A stretch of DNA of 64,000 nucleotides. It comes from Methanocorpusculum sp. (GTDB lineage: Archaea; Halobacteriota; Methanomicrobia; Methanomicrobiales; Methanocorpusculaceae). A program made the translations under genes and the position numbers. The DNA is taken from NCBI GenBank assembly GCA_029987115.1, contig DALTWK010000002.1:57856-121855 (forward strand), written 5' to 3'. Shown here piece after piece: positions 50,366-59,565 of this stretch (positions within the stretch are counted from its first letter, which is position 1; each line of letters opens with the position of its first letter). Below the pieces are notes generated by a model. The model searched no databases, was not told where the DNA came from, and worked only from the letters and a program-made list of their open reading frames with translations.

Positions 50366-51229
50366 TTACACCGAAAACTGCCCGTTGCTTTCGGTAAAGA
50401 ACCCCTCTTTCTTCATCTCAGAGAGAACGGCAGCTACTTTTTCAACCGGGTACCCGGTTTCTTTCGCCAGCTCGGATGCAGTTGCGGTTTTCAGGACGAG
50501 GAGTTTCTTTAAAACATCTCCCCGAATCTGCCGGTTCGATCCCTCGAACTTGCTCTGTTTCACATATTGTCTGCTTTTTCGATTGGGATTGGCAATATTT
50601 TTCTTCATTTCGGTACCGAGATCCATCAGCGCCCAGTACCACTCGCGTGACCGATTTTTCGGCAGAGATGCTTCAACGATTGGGTAAATCAGAGAATCAT
50701 CAACCTCCTCGGAATCCCTGAAGAAGAGATGAATGACAACTCTCCGGATATTCGTCTCAATAAAGACGACCGGGGAGTTATAGGCAAATGCGGCGATGGA
50801 ACAGGACGTTGCAGGACCTATGCCGGGAAGCTGTACCAGTTCCTCAGGTGTCTGAGGAAATACACCACCCCGTTCCTGACATACGATTCTACAGAGTTTC
50901 TGAAGATTCAGTGCACGGCGGTTGTATCCCATTCCCTGCCATTCACGCAATACTTCGGATTCGTCAGCCGCTGCGAGTGCAGCCGCATCCGGAAATCTTT
51001 GAATAAATTTCGGGAATATCTGGGCAACCCGCGGGACCTGTGTTTGCTGGAGCATTATCTCGGAAACCGTTATCAGATATGGATCGGTTGTGTGACGCCA
51101 TTCCATATCATGTCTTCCATGCTCATCATAGAAGGTAAAAACAAATGTCTGAAACTCTCGAATCAATTCTTCGGAAAGACCATCGGATTTGAAGCGGGAG
51201 GAAAAATCCGGACAGATGAACTCAGTCAT
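50366..51229 (-). CDS. MutY/EndoIII-like DNA glycosylase without iron-sulphur cluster
   Basis: About 287 residues from ATG 51229, which overlaps the upstream PhoU-like gene by eight bases. The HhH-GPD core is clear: EIMLQQTQVPRVAQIF near residue 55, the hairpin QLPGIGPATSCSIAAFAY near 133, and VVFIETNIRRVVIH near 154. The residue at the catalytic aspartate position is glutamate, and the four-cysteine cluster loop is missing; instead KQSKFEGSNRQIRG follows. A winged-helix-like end (KTATASELAKETGYPVEKVA) replaces the MutY C-terminal domain. It probably removes mispaired adenine or a related lesion; the altered residues leave that open. Confidence 0.82.
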   Translation of the reverse strand: MTEFICPDFSSRFKSDGLSEELIREFQTFVFTFYDEHGRHDMEWRHTTDPYLITVSEIMLQQTQVPRVAQIFPKFIQRFPDAAALAAADESEVLREWQGMGYNRRALNLQKLCRIVCQERGGVFPQTPEELVQLPGIGPATSCSIAAFAYNSPVVFIETNIRRVVIHLFFRDSEEVDDSLIYPIVEASLPKNRSREWYWALMDLGTEMKKNIANPNRKSRQYVKQSKFEGSNRQIRGDVLKKLLVLKTATASELAKETGYPVEKVAAVLSEMKKEGFFTESNGQFSV

Positions 51230-52226
51230 CTGCCACCATGGTGTTGATGAGAATCTCAGCAATATCAGCACTGTATTCTGCAATGCGGTTCATACTTTGA
51301 AGAATCTGATTTACCGCAATTGCTTCGTCTGCCTGCATTTTCCTGGTAACCTCTCCAAATTCATGAGCATGTTCTTCCAGGAGTTCCGCATCGGAAATAA
51401 TCTTATTTGCCCCGGCGATAGTGCCTTTAAAGATAGACTGAATGACACGGTTGAAAATCTGCAGCGAATCGCTGTCAATATCTATCAGACGTTTCAGCAG
51501 AGTACGGTCGATTCCTTCCGATATCAGCACCAGTACTGATTCAGCTATGAGAACAGCGTGGTCTCCGACACGTTCGATAATGCGGGAAATCTGGTAGAAA
51601 GTCGAGGCATCTTTCGGGGTAATATCCATCCTGAGCGAGAGAGCCGGATTTGCAATAATAAGCGAGAACTGACGGTGAATAAGCCAGTGTAAACGATCAA
51701 CATCAGTGTCACGGGCAATAACATCTTCAGCAAGTTCCGGTTTATTCTGTTCAAGAGACAAAAATGCATCCTCGTGCATTGCCTTAACAATAACATACAT
51801 CCTGCGGATAGTATTTTCAAACGGCATTTCCGTCGGATTCAGAATATCTTTTAGAATAATTGTATTATCAGATTCCTCGGCAACTTCCTGACCAATAGTC
51901 ATCTGGGTGAATTTCCGCACCACCTGCCGAACCTTCGGCGGGATACGTCCGGGAGATGATATTTTGATCTGGGTATATCCACTGATATATGCGCCGATTA
52001 ATGAACGGAGAAGCGGTTGAGGATCCGGATAATCTTTGAGAGCAAACTCACAGTATTTAGTGGTACTGTCATACTTGAGATTCGGTGTTATGAGAAGTGT
52101 GCCGTCTGCCTGTGAAATAACACCGAGCGGATCATTTTTCGTTATCCCGCGTTCTTTTATCCATTTTTTCGGAAGAGAAAGAACATACGATGAGCCGCCG
52201 GTCACCTGTATCTTTCGAATATCCAT
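51222..52226 (-). CDS. PhoU-like phosphate regulator with AbrB-type DNA-binding domain
   Basis: The 334-residue protein starts with a SpoVT/AbrB swapped-hairpin domain (IQVTGGSSYVLSLPKKWIKE, residues 7-26) and continues with two PhoU-like three-helix bundles (IRRMYVIVKAMHEDAF and IERVGDHAVLIAESV). Archaeal PhoU proteins with such a domain are thought to control phosphate transport genes directly. No pst genes are in the window. The glycosylase gene follows with overlap. Confidence 0.9.
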   Translation of the reverse strand: MDIRKIQVTGGSSYVLSLPKKWIKERGITKNDPLGVISQADGTLLITPNLKYDSTTKYCEFALKDYPDPQPLLRSLIGAYISGYTQIKISSPGRIPPKVRQVVRKFTQMTIGQEVAEESDNTIILKDILNPTEMPFENTIRRMYVIVKAMHEDAFLSLEQNKPELAEDVIARDTDVDRLHWLIHRQFSLIIANPALSLRMDITPKDASTFYQISRIIERVGDHAVLIAESVLVLISEGIDRTLLKRLIDIDSDSLQIFNRVIQSIFKGTIAGANKIISDAELLEEHAHEFGEVTRKMQADEAIAVNQILQSMNRIAEYSADIAEILINTMVADD

Positions 52227-52282
52227 GAAAATAGATTGGAGATATTTCTATAAATATCTATAGAGATTTTAGAAAAATATGA

Positions 52283-55051
52283 TTATGAAAGGAGTTCTCC
52301 CAGAACAGAAATCAGAGTATTGACTTCACTTTCTGTATTGTAGAAAGCAATTGATGCCCTGACTGTTCCATTCTGACACCCGATAGAACGCATGAGCGGC
52401 TCAGCACAGTGCATACCAGACCGTACCTCTATTCCGTGCTCTTCATCAAGCCATGCGGCAACTTCGTGCGGCATCATACCGTCAACGGTGAACGATACAG
52501 AACCTGACCGTTCTTTCCCGCTGGTGTAGAGCGTAATTCCCTTGATTTTCTTCAAACCGTCAATAAGGAGGTTCAAAAGCATATTCTCCCGCTTTTCCAC
52601 AGCCTTCATATCAAGCGCCGCGAGATAGTCGGCAGCTTCTCCAAGACCTATGCCGCCGGAAATATTCGGCGTTCCTGCTTCATAGCGCCCATATCCGTCT
52701 TTCATCTCAAATCCGTCATCAGATACGCTTTCTACCATTCCTCCGCCTAACAGGAGCGGTTTCAGCAGAGGTTCTTTCATCCATAGACATCCGATTCCCG
52801 TCGGACCGTACATTTTATGTCCGGAGAATGAATAGAAATCAACACCAAGATCTTCCACATCAACCGGAAAATGCGGTACTGCCTGAGCACCATCAACAGA
52901 GATTTTTACCCCGTACGTATGACAAAGTTTTGCAATTTCTTTAACCGGCGTAATGGTTCCGGTGACATTGGAAACATGCGTTACTGCTACAAGTTTTACC
53001 GAAGAATCCGTACGCAGAATCTCCTCGAGTTCTGAAAGATTCAGGGTGTAGTCGTCATTGATGCCGACTATCTTGAGATTGATGCCGTTTTCTTTCAGGG
53101 CCCTCCAGGGCAGAAGATTGGAGTGATGTTCCAGAATAGTTGCAACAACGGTATCTCCCTTTTCAAATGGGAACCCGCGGGCAACCATATTCAGGGACTC
53201 GGTGGTGTTTCTGGTAAAGACCAACGTTCCGTTTTCTCCGTGAATGAATTTTGCAACTTTCTCATGAGCATGCCAGTATTTCTGAGTCGCAATCCGGGAC
53301 ATCCGATGAACACCGCGTCCGGTATTTGCACGGAAACTGCGGTCAAATTCCGACACCGCGTTGATAACCTGATTCGGACTGAAAGAGGTTGCCCCGTTAT
53401 CGAAATAGAGCAGGTCTCCAATCATTGGGAAATCAAGGCGGACCTTTTCCACATCAAGAGCAGGAACATCTTCAGGCACTTCAGCTGCGGTATCATCAAC
53501 AATATCACCGACCTGATGAGCCGGCATCAGTGATGCTACTGATGCCGGAGTACTCCGTTTAATCGGTTTTTCCGTCAGATCAAGTCCGCTTTCCCGAACC
53601 AGTTCCTTCATCTTCGGCGGAAGCTCCTTCCATCTCCAGAGACCCCAGGAGATAAACTCCGGCGGGAGACTGCGGTCTTCAGCCCAGCGTTTCAGAAACT
53701 CATCCCACCGGATGGCCATATCAGGATGGGTACGGTGCATGGTTTCCAATTCCGACTCAAGCATCGCTGGACAGAGATAACATCCGATTCTCTCATACCC
53801 TCGTTCATAGAGCGGATTATACCGGATTTCTCTCAGCCACAAATACAGAAAGACATCCATTGCACGCCAGGAACGGAGCGGCGAAATATTAAGCTGCAGA
53901 GGATTATTCGGATTCTGTGTCACCGCTTCAAGTTCTGCACGGTTCCAGGATTCATACCACCGGTTGCCCTGAACCGTCAGACATTCCCCGGTCTCAGTTA
54001 GGTGAACCTTTAAGGGATTCAGTTTCAGCAGCTTGCAGCACCACCGGTGATCTTTTGCCGGGGGCCCTGCCTTTTCGACAGCCTGCCAGAAATTACCTGC
54101 TTTATCAATGAACTCGACATTCATGGACTTGACAAATTCAATGGTTTCCGGAAATTCAAGACCGGTATCTATGAAAAATGCCTGAGACACACCAGCCTTC
54201 TGGGCAATATACCATACTGCTGTGCTGTCTTTTCCTCCGGAAAAAGAACAATTCACTGTTGGTTTCAAAGACAGATTCTGACGGATTTCACGTACTGCCG
54301 TCCGCTCCATATTCTTTAACGGGAATGCATTCTTGGCAACAGCGTCATCCCATTTCGGATTCGGCATGGTTTTTGCCGGTTCAACAGACCCCAGCTCTTT
54401 GATTTTTAACGAGGTGCCTTTCAGAATACCGGTTCCCCATTTTTTCCGGTAACGGACGATAACCACACCATCGGTAATATCCTGTTTCTTAACCGCGATT
54501 TTCTTTCCACCCAGTCTTCCTTCGGGTACTTCCACTGCAGCATCTTCCAGACAGACAATGCCGCGGTCTGCCTTATCGATAAGCCAGGGAAGTGCTTCCG
54601 ATTCTATTTCAACCGCAAACCGCCGTAATACCGGATTAAAGTTCAGCCAGGCAAACCGCACGCCATTGGCGATAATCAAATCATTCCGGTCCATTCCTCC
54701 CGCTTTATTGAGGACAAGAATCCAGGGAAGAGTAACCTTTTCGCCGAACCGTTCTTTGAACAGTCTGACAATCAGTTCATAGTCGGCACCAAGCGCAGGG
54801 CGTACATCATAAGGTTGCTGCAGATCAATCCGTATGGATTCAGTCTTGCATGCGCAAGTCTTAGCAACAAGCGGGATATTACAGTTGGGACACCAGAACA
54901 GCTGTTTCATTAACTTTCCGTGTACGCTGTCTTTCCGGGATACTTCATTGCCCAAAGACTTTGGTTTTTCTTTTACAGTACGGGGCGCTTTGCGTGAGGA
55001 TTTTCCGTGACGTTGAGCGTGGTATTTGGGTGGACGGTATTCGTGCGGCAC
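52283..55051 (-). CDS. Fusion of zinc-ribbon/PAPS reductase-like domain and cysteine desulfurase
   Basis: The 922-residue product has a basic N-terminal tail, a zinc ribbon (FWCPNCNIPLVAKTCACK near residue 52), a PUA-like segment (GGKKIAVKKQDITDGVVIVR), a PP-loop adenine-binding domain of the PAPS reductase family (NCSFSGGKDSTAVWYI near 268, GCYLCPAMLE near 435), and from about residue 545 a complete class V desulfurase with PLP lysine in FYSFSGHKMYGPTGIG near 745 and the active cysteine in RSGMHCAEPLM near 882. The halves could move sulfur from cysteine to an adenylated substrate. The start is GTG; ATG 54910 is a shorter alternative. Confidence 0.85.
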   Translation of the reverse strand: MPHEYRPPKYHAQRHGKSSRKAPRTVKEKPKSLGNEVSRKDSVHGKLMKQLFWCPNCNIPLVAKTCACKTESIRIDLQQPYDVRPALGADYELIVRLFKERFGEKVTLPWILVLNKAGGMDRNDLIIANGVRFAWLNFNPVLRRFAVEIESEALPWLIDKADRGIVCLEDAAVEVPEGRLGGKKIAVKKQDITDGVVIVRYRKKWGTGILKGTSLKIKELGSVEPAKTMPNPKWDDAVAKNAFPLKNMERTAVREIRQNLSLKPTVNCSFSGGKDSTAVWYIAQKAGVSQAFFIDTGLEFPETIEFVKSMNVEFIDKAGNFWQAVEKAGPPAKDHRWCCKLLKLNPLKVHLTETGECLTVQGNRWYESWNRAELEAVTQNPNNPLQLNISPLRSWRAMDVFLYLWLREIRYNPLYERGYERIGCYLCPAMLESELETMHRTHPDMAIRWDEFLKRWAEDRSLPPEFISWGLWRWKELPPKMKELVRESGLDLTEKPIKRSTPASVASLMPAHQVGDIVDDTAAEVPEDVPALDVEKVRLDFPMIGDLLYFDNGATSFSPNQVINAVSEFDRSFRANTGRGVHRMSRIATQKYWHAHEKVAKFIHGENGTLVFTRNTTESLNMVARGFPFEKGDTVVATILEHHSNLLPWRALKENGINLKIVGINDDYTLNLSELEEILRTDSSVKLVAVTHVSNVTGTITPVKEIAKLCHTYGVKISVDGAQAVPHFPVDVEDLGVDFYSFSGHKMYGPTGIGCLWMKEPLLKPLLLGGGMVESVSDDGFEMKDGYGRYEAGTPNISGGIGLGEAADYLAALDMKAVEKRENMLLNLLIDGLKKIKGITLYTSGKERSGSVSFTVDGMMPHEVAAWLDEEHGIEVRSGMHCAEPLMRSIGCQNGTVRASIAFYNTESEVNTLISVLGELLS

Positions 55052-55141
55052 AATTGCTTATACTATTTGAGTTCCTCCCTGATGAGAGTATGGGAGAAAA
55101 AAGTCGAAACCATTAATGCTCTCTCGGAAGAATACTTCTGC

Positions 55142-55789
55142 ATGGAAATACAGTTCATCGCACATTCCTGTTTCATCCTGCATGGATCAAAAACCATTGC
55201 AATTGACCCGATGCCCTTAGGCGATAAAATTGACGCAGATATTGTTCTAGTCACCCATGCACACGGGGACCATATGGGAGACCATCCGGAAAAATTCAAG
55301 AAGTGTTATGCCATCCACGAACTTGCCTGCTGGCTCCAGAATAAAGGTGTCAATGCTGTCGGCATGAATATCGGAGGATCCGTCACTGATGGTTCGGTAA
55401 AAATCACGATGGTTCCCGCTCTGCACTCAAGTTCCCTTACTGAGAACGGGACTATCATCTATATGGGAGAGCCATGCGGATTCATTATTGAAATAGACGG
55501 CCTCACCATCTATCATGCAGGAGACACGGGTCTTTTCTCCGACATGAAACTCATCCGGGAACGATATCACCCCGATATTGCTATGATTCCTACCGGGGGA
55601 ACCTATACTATGGGACCGGAAGATGCAATGATTGCTGCAGAATATATCGGTGCTCCGCTGGTAATCCCGATGCACTACAACACATTCCCCTTGATAAAAC
55701 AGGATTTGACAGAATTCAAACGTGCAATTGAACTGACAACAAATATGAAAGTTGAACTTCCATCCCCGGGAAGTTCACTCATAATCTAA
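55142..55789 (+). CDS. Metallo-beta-lactamase-fold hydrolase (UPF0173)
   Basis: From ATG 55142 the protein is about 215 residues, beginning MEIQFIAHSCFILHGSKTIA as in the UPF0173 group. The metal motif is THAHGDHMGDHPEKF near residue 37, and GDTGLFSDMKLI and MIPTGGTYTMGPEDAMIAAE are further family parts, with the last histidine in PMHYNTFP near 178. It should bind two zinc ions and hydrolyse an unknown ester or thioester. An upstream in-frame extension to 55007 overlaps the fusion gene and carries no conserved sequence. Divergent from the fusion gene. Confidence 0.9.
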   Translation: MEIQFIAHSCFILHGSKTIAIDPMPLGDKIDADIVLVTHAHGDHMGDHPEKFKKCYAIHELACWLQNKGVNAVGMNIGGSVTDGSVKITMVPALHSSSLTENGTIIYMGEPCGFIIEIDGLTIYHAGDTGLFSDMKLIRERYHPDIAMIPTGGTYTMGPEDAMIAAEYIGAPLVIPMHYNTFPLIKQDLTEFKRAIELTTNMKVELPSPGSSLII

Positions 55790-55808
55790 TTTTTTTAATT
55801 CGGTATTG

Positions 55809-56318
55809 TTATTCGTCGGAGGAAGCGAGCTGCTGAATCCGTGCAACCCCGTCAACTTCTTTGATAACTGCTGCTGCTGCTTCCGGAACAGAGGATTCCC
55901 ATTCTTTTCCGGATATCATTTTCTCACGGATAATCGTCCCGGACAATTCCCCGCGTGAAAACATCTCAGGCGATTTTACTGAATACCCATTTTCCTTAAA
56001 TAAACGAACAACCTGCGGATTTGAAGAGTACACGACATTGAACGACGGGACCAAAGAAACTACATGCGCCACCCATACTGCATTGCGATTGATATCTTCG
56101 ATAGGAATTACATAGAAAGGAATATCAATATTCTTTAACGCCCGTGTTATCATCTCTATGCGTTCCCCTGCAGTAAACGGATGCTGCAGTTCATGACTCA
56201 TTTGGGCGCTGCCGATACCAATTATCAGTTCGTCCACTTCTTTGGAGATGAGTTCCACGACTGCCTTATGACCATTGTGGAACGGCTGAAATCTCCCCAT
56301 ATAAAGTCCGCGAATCAT
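55809..56318 (-). CDS. nadM: Nicotinamide-nucleotide adenylyltransferase, archaeal NadM
   Basis: The 169-residue enzyme makes NAD from NMN and ATP, or the deamido form from nicotinic acid mononucleotide. The start RGLYMGRFQPFHNGHKAVVE holds the nucleotidyltransferase HxGH motif, and SGTIIREKMISG near residue 128 is the second motif. The length is typical. It overlaps larB by four bases and is translated after it. Confidence 0.94.
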   Translation of the reverse strand: MIRGLYMGRFQPFHNGHKAVVELISKEVDELIIGIGSAQMSHELQHPFTAGERIEMITRALKNIDIPFYVIPIEDINRNAVWVAHVVSLVPSFNVVYSSNPQVVRLFKENGYSVKSPEMFSRGELSGTIIREKMISGKEWESSVPEAAAAVIKEVDGVARIQQLASSDE

Positions 56319-57079
56319 TTTCTTCCCTCCGCTATGAGCGCTGCAGTCCGTGCTGCAAATGCTCCTGCAGTGAATCCGGCATCAATGTTGACAACCGTAA
56401 TCACCGCACAGGACTGAAGCATGGATGCCAGAGCAGCTTCGCCTTTTCCCATGTAACCGTATCCGGTAGAGACGGGAACACCGATAACCGGTTTATTAAC
56501 CAGACCGGCAACCACCGACGGCAGTGTCCCTTCGCGTCCGGCACAGACAACAAAGACATCTGCATCCGCCAGTGTTTCGATTGCCGGAAACAGCCGGTGA
56601 ATACCTGCTACCCCCACATCATACGAGGAAAGCACCTCAGCCCCCATTTCTTCTGCTATTGCTCGTGCTTCTTCTGCCACCCGAATGTCGGATGTTCCGG
56701 CAGTCATAATAGCAACTTTTCCTCCCGACGGCACCGGTTTTGTTCCGTCGGATAAAATCAGAATGCCTCCGATACGTGATTCTGCAGTGATTCCTTCAGG
56801 AAGATGAGCACATACTGCTTTCTCCTGTTCAGGCGATACCCGGCTTGCAACACAGCGTCCTGCCGCCCGGACATAGTTATGCATAATCCGGACCAACGAA
56901 TCTGTATCCTTTCCTTCAGCCAGAACAACTTCCGGAATTCCGCAGCGGGCAGTACGATCCAAATCGAGTTTCGCTACATCACCCACTTCAGATACGCCTT
57001 CCATCTTTAGGAGATGCTCCGCCTCTTCAATCGATATTGCACCATCTGCAACGCCTTTGAGAATTTCGTGTTGTTCCAT
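56315..57079 (-). CDS. larB: Nickel-pincer cofactor biosynthesis protein LarB (NCAIR mutase-like)
   Basis: About 254 residues from ATG 57079, one base after the TPR gene stop. LDLDRTARCGIPEVVLAEGK near residues 37-56 is the LarB signature, followed by a PurE-like domain: AIMTAGTSDIRVAEEARAIA near 142, SYDVGVAGIHRL near 167 and GREGTLPSVVAGLVNKPVIG near 190. LarB carboxylates nicotinic acid adenine dinucleotide in making the nickel-pincer nucleotide. LarC and LarE are not in the window, so another PurE-like role stays possible. The overlap with nadM, which makes the relevant dinucleotide, supports the pathway call. Confidence 0.88.
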   Translation of the reverse strand: MEQHEILKGVADGAISIEEAEHLLKMEGVSEVGDVAKLDLDRTARCGIPEVVLAEGKDTDSLVRIMHNYVRAAGRCVASRVSPEQEKAVCAHLPEGITAESRIGGILILSDGTKPVPSGGKVAIMTAGTSDIRVAEEARAIAEEMGAEVLSSYDVGVAGIHRLFPAIETLADADVFVVCAGREGTLPSVVAGLVNKPVIGVPVSTGYGYMGKGEAALASMLQSCAVITVVNIDAGFTAGAFAARTAALIAEGRK

Positions 57080-57080
57080 T

Positions 57081-58094
57081 TCAGTTCGCCAGTTCTTTAT
57101 CCAGGTATTCAGTTTTTTCACTTTTGTGGAGTTTATCAGCCCATGGCATTTCACGGACAGCTGCGGATGCTTTTGCCATCTCAAAGAAAGCACGGGCCTC
57201 ATCCTTTTTGCCGAGTTTTAGAAGAGCATAGGCAATCGCCGCCCAGGTATCCGCACGGACATTCCGGACTTCAAGGGCTTTCGTATACACCGTAATGGCA
57301 TCATCATAGAGACCGAAATCGGTGAAGGCATCCCCGACTTTCAGCAGGAAATGCAAATCTTTTCCCTTCTCTTCAACAGCCTGGTAAATCTCCGTTTTTC
57401 CTTCTGCAGAACCTCCGGCGTGTATGAGTGCGCACCCTAGCTGGAATCGGGTTTCTGCGAGAGGCTCTAACGCGAATGATTTCCGATAGGCAACCACTGC
57501 TTCATCCCAGAGTTGAAGAGCTTCTTTCGTTTTTCCGAGAAGGTACCAGGATTTACCCGTCGCTGCGGTAAGTGCAGTCTTTTCCCGGAGTTCAGCTTCA
57601 TTTTTCAGGGCTTTCAGGGCTTCTGCGGGGCGGTGGAGAGCCTCATATACCCGTGCCATGCGGTGCTGTATTGTAGCATTTTCCGGATTGGTGCCTGCCA
57701 GAAGCGAGAACAGTACCAAAGCTTCGTCGAATTTTCCCGTTTTGGCAAGAATATCTCCTACCTTAATCTTGGCTTTCAAACCATCAGATAATTCCGCTGC
57801 CTTTTCAAAAAGTGCTTTTGCCTCATCAAATTCATGCAGGCGTTCCAGTGCCATTCCCAGACGGTATACATGTTTGGAATCGGCTGAATCGATGTCATAA
57901 GCTGCAGCATATGCATCAGCGGATTCGGTTAGGTTATCCTGTTTCAGGAGAACGTCGCCGAGTTCAGCCCAGGCATCAGCATCGTTTCCATTCTCTTTCA
58001 GATATTCCCGATAAAGTGCCGCTGCCTCATCATATTCAAAAGCAGCCGCTTTGTCTCTTGCATCTTGCAAGGTGGATACAGACATTGTATTCAT
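57081..58094 (-). CDS. TPR repeat protein
   Basis: A 337-residue protein made of tandem 34-residue tetratricopeptide units, such as ADAWAELGDVLLKQDNLTES, HVYRLGMALERLHEFDEAKA and AWAAIAYALL-type (DTWAAIAYALLKLGKKDEAR). About nine repeats cover the whole length. No signal peptide or enzyme domain. It is probably a scaffold for protein contacts. It starts a three-gene unit with larB and nadM (one-base gap and four-base overlap). A second start at 58085 is possible. Confidence 0.9.
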   Translation of the reverse strand: MNTMSVSTLQDARDKAAAFEYDEAAALYREYLKENGNDADAWAELGDVLLKQDNLTESADAYAAAYDIDSADSKHVYRLGMALERLHEFDEAKALFEKAAELSDGLKAKIKVGDILAKTGKFDEALVLFSLLAGTNPENATIQHRMARVYEALHRPAEALKALKNEAELREKTALTAATGKSWYLLGKTKEALQLWDEAVVAYRKSFALEPLAETRFQLGCALIHAGGSAEGKTEIYQAVEEKGKDLHFLLKVGDAFTDFGLYDDAITVYTKALEVRNVRADTWAAIAYALLKLGKKDEARAFFEMAKASAAVREMPWADKLHKSEKTEYLDKELAN

Positions 58095-58163
58095 TCATTT
58101 GTCTGCCATCTCATTAAAGATATCTACTGGAGAAAAACGCAAAAAATAGGCTTAAAATTGGGA

Positions 58164-59090
58164 TTATTCGTCGATTGTTGCACGGATTGCCATCCGTACA
58201 GAATCAACCGAGGTTGTTCCCGGCTCCCAGCCGAAAGACTTCAGTTTGTCAACACCAAGCTGCATCTTCGGAACATCTCCCACCCATCCGCGGTCGCCTC
58301 CGGTGAATTTGAAGGTGACATTCTTTAATCCCATTTCTTCAACAACCAGTTCTGCAATCTGCTTTACCGACACCCAGTCCTCTGATCCGATATTGAAGAA
58401 ATTGAAAACATCATGGGAAATCGTTGGGGCAAACACCATTCCTTTGACGCATTCAAAGACGGAAAGATAAGACTTGGACTGCGTTCCGTCCCCGAGTATT
58501 TCCAGTTCATCCGGATTTGCCCTGAGTTTCTGAACGAAATCGTAAATAACTCCATGAGTACTCCGGGGGCCGATGATATTGGCGAACCGGTACACCCAGG
58601 CATGCCAGTTGTATGTTGCGGCATATGAGGAAATCATTGCTTCACAGGCAAGCTTGCTTGCAGCATAGATGGAAATAGGAATCATCGGAGAATAGGTTTC
58701 CGGAGTTGGAATTACCGATGCTTCTCCGTAGACGGTCGATGTTGAGGTAAAGACGATTTCCCTGACATCGTACTGTTTCATAGCCTCAAGAACACGGACG
58801 GTGGCGGTCACGTTATTCTCATAGACTTCCCAGGATTTCCGGGCAGAACCGCGTACATCCGGGTCTGCTGCAATATGATAGACACGTTCAGCGCCGTTGA
58901 AAGCGGACTGCCACCCATCGGCTAATAAATCCTTTTTGATAAGCGTTATTTTATCCAGAACTGCAGAGAGATTCTCTTCACGCCCCGCAACCATAGAATC
59001 AATAACGACGACCTCGTGTCCCTGAGATACCAATAAATCAGTCAGGTGGGAACCGATGAATCCGGCTCCTCCCGTCACTATGCATTTCAT
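58164..59090 (-). CDS. NAD-dependent sugar-nucleotide epimerase (GalE-like)
   Basis: The 308-residue enzyme is an extended short-chain dehydrogenase. It begins MKCIVTGGAGFIGSHLTDLL with the NAD loop, has FTSTSTVYGEAS near residue 115 with the catalytic serine/threonine region, and SIYAASKLACEAMI near 140 with the YxxxK pair. Sequence is closest in feel to archaeal UDP-glucose 4-epimerases. It supplies sugar nucleotides for surface glycans. No glycosyltransferase gene is adjacent. It is upstream of, but 70 nt from, the TPR gene. Confidence 0.9.
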   Translation of the reverse strand: MKCIVTGGAGFIGSHLTDLLVSQGHEVVVIDSMVAGREENLSAVLDKITLIKKDLLADGWQSAFNGAERVYHIAADPDVRGSARKSWEVYENNVTATVRVLEAMKQYDVREIVFTSTSTVYGEASVIPTPETYSPMIPISIYAASKLACEAMISSYAATYNWHAWVYRFANIIGPRSTHGVIYDFVQKLRANPDELEILGDGTQSKSYLSVFECVKGMVFAPTISHDVFNFFNIGSEDWVSVKQIAELVVEEMGLKNVTFKFTGGDRGWVGDVPKMQLGVDKLKSFGWEPGTTSVDSVRMAIRATIDE

Positions 59091-59193
59091 ACTAAATAAT
59101 TGTTCACAGGAATTAATATCTTCATTGGTATTCGGAATAATTCACTGCGGAACATGCAGAATCGGTGCGGATGCACGTTGAAAAAAAAAGAAG

Positions 59194-59565
59194 TTATGCC
59201 TGCCAGAGGCCGTGTTTGTTGCAGTACTCAAGAGCTTTGACAACGTTTGCATCAGTCTTGACAGTCATTTCTGCAACCTGTCCTGGCTTTAAGTTCTTCT
59301 GGTAAACCATACCGTCATCGGTTTCAAGGATGATGAACGTGATGTAGTGTTCTTCTTCCATCGGATGTGCAACAGATCCGACTTTGACCTTGTAGCCGCC
59401 GTCAATCTTTTCGATAACCGGGACGTGTTTCTCCTGTGCTGCGTCGGTTGTGTTCGGCTCAACAAGTTTGAGCATTTCTCCAACCGGGACAAGGTGGGTA
59501 TTTTCCATCATCTGGAAAAGGTTTCCGCACTTGCCGCACTGATAAAATTCTCCAGCTTTTGCCAT
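59194..59565 (-). CDS. Superoxide reductase, desulfoferrodoxin-like with incomplete centre I
   Basis: The 123-residue protein keeps the catalytic centre II ligands: histidines in EKHVPV near 47, GSVAHPMEEEHYITFI near 63-78 and the cysteine and histidine in EYCNKHGLW near 113-121. At the N-terminus only the first CxxC of centre I (YQCGKCGNLF) is present; the expected second cysteine pair (usually near CCGQPM) is replaced by VPVGEML. It should reduce superoxide to peroxide in the cytosol, which rubrerythrin would then remove. The gene is divergent from dapA. Confidence 0.9.
   Translation of the reverse strand: MAKAGEFYQCGKCGNLFQMMENTHLVPVGEMLKLVEPNTTDAAQEKHVPVIEKIDGGYKVKVGSVAHPMEEEHYITFIILETDDGMVYQKNLKPGQVAEMTVKTDANVVKALEYCNKHGLWQA

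Noticed and set aside
55007..55141. N-terminal extension of the metallo-beta-lactamase-fold protein
   Set aside because: It overlaps the start of the divergent fusion gene, while the family start motif begins at 55142.
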